A DNA stretch of 64,000 bases from Micrococcales bacterium (GTDB lineage: Bacteria > Actinomycetota > Actinomycetes > Actinomycetales > Dermatophilaceae): NCBI GenBank assembly GCA_021287075.1, contig JAJTBD010000009.1, positions 62,001 through 126,000 on the forward strand. The letters are read 5' to 3'. Positions 50,032-57,155 of this stretch are shown here, piece after piece. The translations under genes were made by a program, and so were the position numbers. Positions within the stretch are counted from its first letter, which is position 1, and each line of letters opens with the position of its first letter. A model generated the notes under the pieces. The model was given only the letters and a program-made list of their open reading frames with translations. It ran no database searches and had not been told where the DNA came from.

Positions 50032-50463
50032 ATGACCGAAGACGAGAGTCAGGCTGCGGCCGAAGACCTCGCCAAGCGTCTGCGGCTCCTGATGGATGTC
50101 GCCGTCGCCGAGTCTGGCACTGAGCCGACCTACTCGCAGATCGCGGACTTCCTCCATGAACGAGGCACCAACCTGTCGCGGTCGCGCTGGACGTACATGG
50201 TCAACGGCCACCGCTACGTCCAAGACCCCGCCGTGTTCGAGGGTCTGGCGGCGTTCTTTGACGTGGACGCCGCTTTCCTGCTCGGCGAGGACTGTGCGGC
50301 CACTCCCGAGAAGGTCTCCGCGCAGCTCGATCTGGTTCGGTCCATGCGGGCAGCGAAGGTGAAGTCCTACGCGGCGCGCACCCTCGGCGACATCTCGCCG
50401 AAAGCACTCCACGCCATCACCAAGTTCCTGGACGAGGAAATGACACATATGCCCGAGCACTGA
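50032..50463 (+). CDS. XRE-like helix-turn-helix regulator of the element
   Basis: A 143-residue DNA-binding protein starting at ATG 50032 after GAAGGGAAGGGGG. Residues 35-80 form a helix-turn-helix of the Cro/C1 kind (YSQIADFLHERGTNLSRSRWTYMVNG, then RYVQDPAVFEGLAAFFDVDAAFLLG). A helical C-terminus may dimerise. It reads away from four palindromic operator copies and is followed by an ImmA/IrrE-like protease gene, so it parallels ImmR of ICEBs1, the repressor of element excision. The role is inferred from layout. Confidence 0.82.
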   Translation: MTEDESQAAAEDLAKRLRLLMDVAVAESGTEPTYSQIADFLHERGTNLSRSRWTYMVNGHRYVQDPAVFEGLAAFFDVDAAFLLGEDCAATPEKVSAQLDLVRSMRAAKVKSYAARTLGDISPKALHAITKFLDEEMTHMPEH

Positions 50464-50523
50464 CCGGTACCGCGCGACACGGAGCCGCCACCGGTCCTGC
50501 TCCCCACAGACAAGGGGCGAACC

Positions 50524-50987
50524 GTGAATATCGAACAGACCGTATCGGCGGCCGTCGCGGGCCTTCAGCTCGGCAGCACCTTCACCTTCGACGACCTCCG
50601 CGACACCGTCCAAGACCGGCGGCGCCGCCGGCTCCGCGTCGTCGAGCTCGCAGACCTCGACGCCCACGACGGCCTCTGTGCGGCCTTGATCTCCACCGAC
50701 GCCGAAGACTTCGTGCTCCATGCCCGCAGCGACTCCGCGCTGCACCGTCAGCAGTTCGTGCTCCACGAGCTTGCCCACATGATCCTTGGCCACTGCGACG
50801 GCGACGACTGCGCTGTCGAGGAAGTCTTGCTGCCCACATCCCGCCGTACACCCGCGCGCGCCTGCTCAGTCGGCAAGACCTCGACAGCGAAACCGAGATC
50901 GCCGCAGAGTCCCTCGCCGACCGGCTCGCCGCCGGCATCCGAGGGGCGGTGTTCGCCGAATCGGCCTACTCGGAGGTCTTCGGATGA
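50524..50987 (+). pseudogene. ImmA/IrrE-like metallopeptidase gene with a one-base frameshift
   Basis: From GTG 50524 the frame encodes a protease start ending HELAHMILGH (zinc motif, about residue 81) and VEEVLLP. Around 50835-50836 the frame then becomes meaningless, while the +2 frame continues sensibly (IPPYTRARLLSRQDLDSETEIAAES ... AYSEVFG) to a stop at 50985-50987 that overlaps the next ATG. One missing base (a G restoring LLPDIPPY) explains everything. Intact length would be about 154 residues. In ICEBs1 the ImmA protease cuts the ImmR repressor to release the element. A real mutation here would cripple induction; a sequencing error is the alternative. Confidence 0.8.
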
Positions 50988-51994
50988 TCCAGACGCTCGT
51001 CGCGACGCTCATGTGGGCGCTCGTGGCGAGCCTGCTCATCTTCCGCCGCAAACGCACCGACCGAAGCGTCACCTACGCCGCCCTCACCATTGCTATCGCG
51101 ATGACGCTGAACGTCGATGGCGTCTACACGGTCGTCGATCCGCTCCTCGGCGGCACGAACATCGCGACGCTGATCGCGGACGCCCTGCTGATGACCGGGC
51201 TGTTCTTCCTCGGGCGCGGCGTCATGAAGTCCGGAGAGTACCGGCCCAGGCTCGTCCGCGCCGTCGTCAGCGCACCCGTCCTGCTCATCGCGCTGCTCGC
51301 GATCACCGCATCGTTCCTGTTCATCGACCGCGGCACCACGACCACGCGATTCATGAGCGACCTCGGCGCACAGCCAGCAGCAGCGGTCTACTCGATCATC
51401 AACTTCAGCTACGGAGCACTCGTCATCGCAACGATGCTCGTCCTCGCCGCGCGGCAGTATCGGCACAGCACCGGCATCCAGCGCCTCCCCGCCGCGCTGC
51501 TCAGCCTGGGATCGGCGTTCGGTGTCACGCTCTGCCTCGCCGTGATCGTCATGGACATCGCCCACACCGCCGGTTACCTCGGCCTCATGCACGCCATCCA
51601 GTCCGCCTACGATCCGCTCTCGGTTCTCACGTTCGCGTTCCTCTGCGCCGGGTTCGCGGTCCAGCCCGCCGTCCGCCGCTCCCAGCACCGCTCCCGGCGT
51701 CGGCACACCATCGCGTACACAGCGCAACTGGAACCGCTATGGCATCGGGCAACGCGTGCACGGCCCGGGCTGAGCCAGGCCGACCCCCTGGCCGCCAACA
51801 ACGAAGACCCCGAAGGGCACCTCCACCGAGTGATCGTCGAAATCCGCGACGCGATGATCGACCCCCGAGTCACCTTCAACATCAGCACCGACGACCGCGA
51901 CCTACTCGACCGCGCCGAGAGCCACCTCGTCGGAAACGACACCGCCGTCACAATGACCTTGCCTGTTCCCAACGTTGAGGAGCGCGGAGCGTGA
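50984..51994 (+). CDS. Polytopic membrane protein, MAB_1171c-like
   Basis: A 336-residue protein with seven predicted membrane segments in the first 225 residues (TLVATLMWALVASLLIF, YAALTIAIAMTL, LIADALLMTGLFFLG, PVLLIALLAITASFLFI, FSYGALVIATMLVLA, LGSAFGVTLCLAVIVM, LSVLTFAFLCAGFA) and a cytoplasmic tail. It resembles the MAB_1171c family of putative transporters that often accompany an XRE regulator and an ImmA/IrrE peptidase in actinobacteria; family by recollection. The ATG overlaps the stop of the restored protease frame, and its stop overlaps the hydrolase start, so four genes act as a unit. Confidence 0.72.
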   Translation: MIQTLVATLMWALVASLLIFRRKRTDRSVTYAALTIAIAMTLNVDGVYTVVDPLLGGTNIATLIADALLMTGLFFLGRGVMKSGEYRPRLVRAVVSAPVLLIALLAITASFLFIDRGTTTTRFMSDLGAQPAAAVYSIINFSYGALVIATMLVLAARQYRHSTGIQRLPAALLSLGSAFGVTLCLAVIVMDIAHTAGYLGLMHAIQSAYDPLSVLTFAFLCAGFAVQPAVRRSQHRSRRRHTIAYTAQLEPLWHRATRARPGLSQADPLAANNEDPEGHLHRVIVEIRDAMIDPRVTFNISTDDRDLLDRAESHLVGNDTAVTMTLPVPNVEERGA

Positions 51995-53127
51995 TCGGCC
52001 GCATCGCTCTCGGCGGCGGGATCGCGGCGGCAGCGACCGCCGGGGTCGGGTGGGTCATCGCGCGACGACTCAACGCACCCGTCGGCCCACGCACGTTCGA
52101 CTTCACCGTCCGCGGAGTCGAGCACGCCGACGACGGCGACCTGATCGTGCTCGATCGAACCGAGCCGACCACCGCGCACGGCATCTACAACCTCTGGTTC
52201 GAGCACGGCGGCTGGGCGCAGCTCTCGCCCGAGACCATCGATCGCGGCCCCACTCGCATCGCCCGCAGGATCACCGGCACCACACCAGACTTCACCCCGA
52301 AGGTCGGCGACCATGCCTCCTGGAGCGGCATCTACTACGCCACCCCAGCTGACGCCGGACTCCACGCACGCGACATCACCATCACGACCCCCGCAGGACC
52401 ATGCCCGGCCTGGCGCATCGACGGCGACCCTTCGACCTGGGCCATCCACATTCACGGTCTTGGCAGCATCCGCGCCGGCACCCTGCGCGGCGTCCTCGCC
52501 GCAACCGAGCTCGGGTACGCCTCCCTCGTCGTCAGCTACCGCAACACCGCAGAAGGCCCACGAGTCGGCACCGGGCGATCAACCCTCGGCGATACGGAGA
52601 TGGCCGACGTTGACGAGGCCATCGGATACGCAGTTCGGCGTGGAGCGCAGCGAATCGTGCTTTTCGGCTGGTCGATGGGTGCCGCGATCGCCCTCCAGCT
52701 TGCCGACCACCCACGACATCAGGGGCTGATCGCCGCGCTCGTGCTCGAATCACCCGTCCTCGACTGGGCCGAGGTCATCAAGACGAACTGTGTTCGCAGC
52801 GGACTGCCCGCAGCAGTCGGGTACCTCGCGATCCCGTGGCTCACCGTCACCCCGCTGGCGCGCGCAGTTGGCTTGCCGGGCAGCATCCCGCTCCGCTCCT
52901 TCAACTGGACCGCACGAACCGCAGACCTCGCGACGCCGACCCTGATCCTCCACGGCACGCGAGACGACTCCGTGCCCGTCCGGCTCTCACAAGCACTCCG
53001 AGACGCACACCCGGACCTCATCAAACTGGAGACCTTCGACGCCGGCCACACCCTCTGCTGGAACACCGACCCTGACCGGTGGCAGGACGCAGTGGCCACC
53101 TGGCTCAAGGCGCGTGTCCCGCGCTGA
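51991..53127 (+). CDS. Alpha/beta hydrolase with membrane anchor
   Basis: A 378-residue serine hydrolase. An N-terminal hydrophobic segment (residues 5-24) is likely a membrane anchor. The catalytic triad is visible: nucleophile elbow GWSMG, aspartate in HGTRDDSVP and histidine in DAGHTLCW. The core begins near WAIHIHGLGSIRAG. Substrate unknown; family members include lipases, esterases and peptidases. The GTG start overlaps the membrane-protein stop. It ends 135 bases before the defence module, so it belongs to the regulator unit rather than to that module. Confidence 0.82.
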   Translation: MIGRIALGGGIAAAATAGVGWVIARRLNAPVGPRTFDFTVRGVEHADDGDLIVLDRTEPTTAHGIYNLWFEHGGWAQLSPETIDRGPTRIARRITGTTPDFTPKVGDHASWSGIYYATPADAGLHARDITITTPAGPCPAWRIDGDPSTWAIHIHGLGSIRAGTLRGVLAATELGYASLVVSYRNTAEGPRVGTGRSTLGDTEMADVDEAIGYAVRRGAQRIVLFGWSMGAAIALQLADHPRHQGLIAALVLESPVLDWAEVIKTNCVRSGLPAAVGYLAIPWLTVTPLARAVGLPGSIPLRSFNWTARTADLATPTLILHGTRDDSVPVRLSQALRDAHPDLIKLETFDAGHTLCWNTDPDRWQDAVATWLKARVPR

Positions 53128-53262
53128 TCGGTCAAGCGGAGCGGCCGCCCTCGGCACCCATCTCGTTCGGCCACGCCCGGAGAAACCCAACTCAAGCCGT
53201 ACCTCCGCCGATATCATCGTGAGTGTTGGCCTGCCTGGGCCATAGAGCGAGGGAGGACCAAC
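53128..53262 (+). promoter_or_regulatory. Leader and likely promoter of the defence module
   Basis: The 135-bp gap before the HTH gene holds TATCAT at 53212-53217, a possible -10 box, within the small palindrome-like CGATATCATCG, and a good ribosome-binding sequence AGGGAGG (53250-53256) before the GTG. No clear -35 box. A transcript from here would cover the HTH protein and the helicase operon. Confidence 0.35.
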
Positions 53263-53463
53263 GTGGCTGAGCCGTGGCTGTCCGCAGACGACATCGCCGC
53301 CCACCTCGGGGTCACCAAAGACACCGTCTACACCTGGATCGCCGAGAAGGCCATGCCCGCCCACAAGGTCGGACGCCTCTGGAAGTTCCAAGCCAGCGAG
53401 ATCGACGACTGGGTGCGACGAGGCGGTGCCGCCGCCGACTCCGAACCCTCCCCGCCAGGGTGA
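53263..53463 (+). CDS. Excisionase/MerR-type small helix-turn-helix protein
   Basis: A 66-residue DNA-binding protein of the excisionase/BldC type: WLSADDIAAHLGVTKDTVYTWIAEKAMPAHKVGRLWKFQASEIDDWV is the complete winged HTH. GTG start with an AGGGAGG ribosome-binding sequence. It lies directly before the helicase gene in the same direction, so it may regulate the defence module; as part of an integrative element it could instead be the excision factor for the serine recombinase. The distance of 23 kb from the recombinase favours the first. Confidence 0.85.
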   Translation: MAEPWLSADDIAAHLGVTKDTVYTWIAEKAMPAHKVGRLWKFQASEIDDWVRRGGAAADSEPSPPG

Positions 53464-53552
53464 GCGCTTCGCTCACTCCGAGCCGCCGCTGACACTTTGT
53501 CGGTGGCACCACATATCCTGATCCACTGCCCAAAATCGGAAGGAGGCACCTC

Positions 53553-56500
53553 GTGACAGAAGCGACGACCGACGCGACATTGACGCTCGCAACGCTGCGT
53601 GCGGGCCAACGCCTCCGTGGCCTGGTGCCCGGGCAGACGGTCACCCTGATCGCCATCGACCCCATCGACACCGAGCTGTTCGAGGTCTTCTACCGCGACG
53701 ACTCCGGCCGCAGCGGCGCACGCGCGATCACCGACGCCGACGCGGCACGCTTCGAGATCGCGGGCGACTTCGACTCCGCTCCCGCCTACGACGCCGACCC
53801 CGACGAGTTCCGACTCGCCGCCGAGGCGCTGCGGATCAAGTACGCAGCGCTGTACGACCCGATGGTCGCGGTCAACAGCTCAGACGTTGACCCCCTGCCG
53901 CACCAGATTCGCGCGGTCTACGAGGAACTGCTGCCGCGCATCCCGCTGCGGTTCCTGCTGGCCGACGACCCCGGCGCGGGCAAGACCATCATGGCCGGGC
54001 TGTACCTGAAGGAGCTGATCCTGCGCTCGGACTGCGAGCGCGCGATCATCGTCGCGCCCGGCGGGCTCGTTGAACAGTGGCGCGAGGAACTGAGCCAGAA
54101 GTTCGACCTGCGCTTCGAAATCTTCAGCCGCCAGATGATCGATGACGCCCAGGGCCGCAACGTCTTCGCCGAGCACCCGTTCCTGATCGCCCGCATGGAC
54201 CAGCTCTCCCGCAGCGAAGACCTGACCGAGCAGCTCAGTGAGGTCACCTGGGATGTTGCCGTCGTTGACGAGGCCCACCGCATGTCCGCCCACTACTCGT
54301 CCTGGGCGGGCGAAGTCGATGAGACCAAGCGATTCAAACTCGGACGCCTGCTGTCGGAGACCGCGCACAACTTCCTGCTGATGACCGCGACCCCACACGC
54401 GGGCAAGGAAGAGGACTTCCAGCTATTCATGTCGCTACTGGATCGCGACCGCTTCGAGGGCCAGTACCGGCAAGGCGTGCACCGCACCGACACCGACGGC
54501 CTGATGCGCCGCATGGTGAAGGAAGACCTGCTCACCTTCGAGGGCAAGCCCCTGTTCCCCGAACGCAAGGCCTACACCGTCGAGTACGAGCTGAGCCCGG
54601 CCGAGCGAGACCTCTACGAACAGGTCACCGACTACGTCCGCACCGAGATGGGACGCGCCGAGCGGATCGCCCAGGCCGGGGACAAGAAGCGCGGCAACAA
54701 CGTCGGGTTCGCCCTCACCGTGCTGCAACGCCGCCTCGCCTCCAGCCCCGAAGCGATCCTGCGATCCCTGGAACGACGCCAGCAGCGCCTCGACACAAAA
54801 CTGCGTGACATGCAGCGCATCACCGACGACGCACGCTTCAGCACCTCCCTCTCGACCCACATCGACGAATGGACCACCGGCAAGACCACCCTCGACTTCG
54901 GAAGCGACGCGCTGCCCGCGTTCTCGGTCGATGACTTCGAGGACTTCGACGAGGAAACGACCGACCAGGAACGCGCCCAGTTCGAGGAACAAGCGGACCA
55001 GGTTGTCGATCTCGCCACGGCCGCGCAGACAATCCCCGAGCTGCGGGCCGAGATCGCGATCCTCGAAGACCTCATCAAAGTAGCCCGGCGCGTCCGGCTG
55101 CAAGACGATGACAAGAAGTGGGTGCAGCTGCGCACCATCCTCGACGAACAGCTCCTGACCCACGACGGCTCCGGCGAGGCTCGCAAGATCATCATCTTCA
55201 CCGAGCACCGCGACACCCTCGACTACCTGCAAGCCAAGATCACCGCCCAGTTCGGCCGCGCCGATTCGGTCATCACCATCCACGGCGGCACCCGACGCGA
55301 AGACCGCAAGCTCGCCCGCGAACGCTTCACCCACAACCCCGACACCGTGGTCCTGCTCGCCACGGACGCCGCCGGGGAAGGTCTGAACCTTCAACGCGCG
55401 CACCTGATGGTGAACTACGACCTGCCCTGGAACCCGAACCGCATCGAGCAGCGCTTCGGCCGCATCCACCGCATCGGCCAGCGCGAGGTCTGCCACCTGT
55501 GGAACATGGTCGCCAGAGACACCCGCGAGGGCGACGTGTTCACCCGGCTGCTGGCGAAGATCGACCAGATGTCGATCGCCTACAACGGCAACCTGTTCAA
55601 CGTGCTCGGCGACGCCGACGCCTTCCAAGAGCGGTCGCTGCGTGACCTGCTGATCGAGGCAATCCGCTACGGCGACCAGCCCCAGGTCAAGGCCAAGCTC
55701 GACCGGATCATCGACGCCGGCGTCTCCCACGGCCTCGACGAGATGCTCGCCGAGCGCGCGCTCCACCCCGAGATGTTCTCCGCCCTCAACCTCGACGAGG
55801 TGCGGGCACGGATGGAGAAGGCCCGCGAACGACGCCTCCAGCCCGGCTACATCGCTGCCTTCTTCCTCCCCGCGCTCACACGGCTCGGCGGGCGCATCCG
55901 CAAGCGAGAGAACGGACGCTACGAGATCACCCGCGTCCCGGCCCGCGTCATCGACACCGCGCGTCGCCTCAATCGGTGGGCACCCGTCGCTGAGCAGTAC
56001 GAGCGCATCACTTTCGAACTCTCACGCATGCACCCCGACGGGCTCGCCGACGCCGCCCTCATCGCACCGGGCCACCCGCTGCTGCACGCCGTGATCGAGG
56101 CAACCATCGACGACCTCGGCCCCACCCTCAAGCAAGGCACGGTGCTGGTCGACCGGCGCACCAAGCAGACCGACGCGCCGATGCTGATGTTCAGCGTCGA
56201 GCAGCGCATCGAGAATACGGCTGCCGATGCCGACACGGTTTCTCATCACTTCGACTACCCGCTCCTCGAACAAGACGGCACCGTCACAGTTTCCGCTGCA
56301 CCCCCGTACCTCGACTATGACCGACCGGACTCGACTGAGACCGAAGCCGTGGCTGAGATCGCGGGCGGCGACTGGGCGCGGCAGAACCACGAGAAGCTCG
56401 TGCGTGCCTGGGCCTACCGCGAGGGGCTCCAGCCCCGGATGGACGAGATCAAGACCCGCCTCGACATCGAGACCGCGCGGACCCGAGCGCAGGTGAAGGA

Positions 56501-57155
56501 TCGCCTGCTGGCCGAGATCAACCACTGGGATCGAGAGCACAACCGCCTCGAAGCCCTCGAACGAGGAGGCACCGTCGGCCGGCTCCGCGCCGAGACCGCG
56601 CTCGTACGTGCCCGGCAGCTCGATGAACGCCTGAGCCACCGGCTCGAACAGCTCGACGAGGCCACCAACCTTGTCGCTGTACCCGCCGTCATCCGCGGCG
56701 CCGCGCTCGTCATTCCGAGCGCTCTCCTCGTGACCGATGCCGAGCCTGAAGCGCAGACCTTCGCACGCCAGACCGAAGAAGTCGAGCGTCGGGCAGTCGG
56801 TGCGGTGCTCGCCGCCGAGCGAGCACTCGGACGCGAACCTGTCGAGATGCCGCGCAATAACCCCGGCTACGACATCCAGTCCACCGACCAGAGCGGCTTC
56901 GTCCACTACATCGAGGTCAAGGGCCGCATCGAGGGCTCCGACACCTTCACCATCACCACCAACGAGATCACGTTCGCCCAGACCCAAGGCGACCGGCACC
57001 GGCTTGCACTGGTCGAGGTCTCGACCAACGGTGCCGCCAACGACCAATTGCGCTACGTGAGCGACGCCTTCACCCACCTTGAGCCATCCGCGACCACCCG
57101 TTCCTACAACGAGGTCTGGCGCGACTACTGGGAGCGCGGAGGACCACCGCGATGA
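53553..57155 (+). CDS. SNF2-family helicase with C-terminal DUF3883 nuclease-like domain (DrmD-like)
   Basis: A 1200-residue SF2 ATPase. An N-terminal small barrel (AGQRLRGLVPGQTVTLIAI) precedes the motor: Walker A DDPGAGKT (138-145), DEAH at 239-242, MTATPHAGKEED, and the C-terminal lobe with ATDAAGEGLNLQ (near 605) and NRIEQRFGRIHRIGQ. Residues about 1060-1180 form DUF3883 with a PD-(D/E)XK-like set: D1107 in GYDIQS and E1121-x-K1123 in YIEVKGR. This matches DrmD-type helicases of DISARM. It should translocate on DNA and may also bind or cut it. It starts at GTG 53553 after GGAAGGAGG and overlaps the methylase start by four bases. Confidence 0.9.
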   Translation: MTEATTDATLTLATLRAGQRLRGLVPGQTVTLIAIDPIDTELFEVFYRDDSGRSGARAITDADAARFEIAGDFDSAPAYDADPDEFRLAAEALRIKYAALYDPMVAVNSSDVDPLPHQIRAVYEELLPRIPLRFLLADDPGAGKTIMAGLYLKELILRSDCERAIIVAPGGLVEQWREELSQKFDLRFEIFSRQMIDDAQGRNVFAEHPFLIARMDQLSRSEDLTEQLSEVTWDVAVVDEAHRMSAHYSSWAGEVDETKRFKLGRLLSETAHNFLLMTATPHAGKEEDFQLFMSLLDRDRFEGQYRQGVHRTDTDGLMRRMVKEDLLTFEGKPLFPERKAYTVEYELSPAERDLYEQVTDYVRTEMGRAERIAQAGDKKRGNNVGFALTVLQRRLASSPEAILRSLERRQQRLDTKLRDMQRITDDARFSTSLSTHIDEWTTGKTTLDFGSDALPAFSVDDFEDFDEETTDQERAQFEEQADQVVDLATAAQTIPELRAEIAILEDLIKVARRVRLQDDDKKWVQLRTILDEQLLTHDGSGEARKIIIFTEHRDTLDYLQAKITAQFGRADSVITIHGGTRREDRKLARERFTHNPDTVVLLATDAAGEGLNLQRAHLMVNYDLPWNPNRIEQRFGRIHRIGQREVCHLWNMVARDTREGDVFTRLLAKIDQMSIAYNGNLFNVLGDADAFQERSLRDLLIEAIRYGDQPQVKAKLDRIIDAGVSHGLDEMLAERALHPEMFSALNLDEVRARMEKARERRLQPGYIAAFFLPALTRLGGRIRKRENGRYEITRVPARVIDTARRLNRWAPVAEQYERITFELSRMHPDGLADAALIAPGHPLLHAVIEATIDDLGPTLKQGTVLVDRRTKQTDAPMLMFSVEQRIENTAADADTVSHHFDYPLLEQDGTVTVSAAPPYLDYDRPDSTETEAVAEIAGGDWARQNHEKLVRAWAYREGLQPRMDEIKTRLDIETARTRAQVKDRLLAEINHWDREHNRLEALERGGTVGRLRAETALVRARQLDERLSHRLEQLDEATNLVAVPAVIRGAALVIPSALLVTDAEPEAQTFARQTEEVERRAVGAVLAAERALGREPVEMPRNNPGYDIQSTDQSGFVHYIEVKGRIEGSDTFTITTNEITFAQTQGDRHRLALVEVSTNGAANDQLRYVSDAFTHLEPSATTRSYNEVWRDYWERGGPPR

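Noticed and set aside
50524-51978. One long 484-codon protein starting at the ImmA-like gene
   Set aside because: After residue 104 the translation turns into Arg/Pro/His-rich nonsense covering a well-formed membrane-protein gene in another frame; a frameshift is the better explanation.
54435-55766. A 443-codon minus-strand open frame inside the helicase gene
   Set aside because: It is the antisense of conserved helicase motifs and has no independent pattern or start signal.
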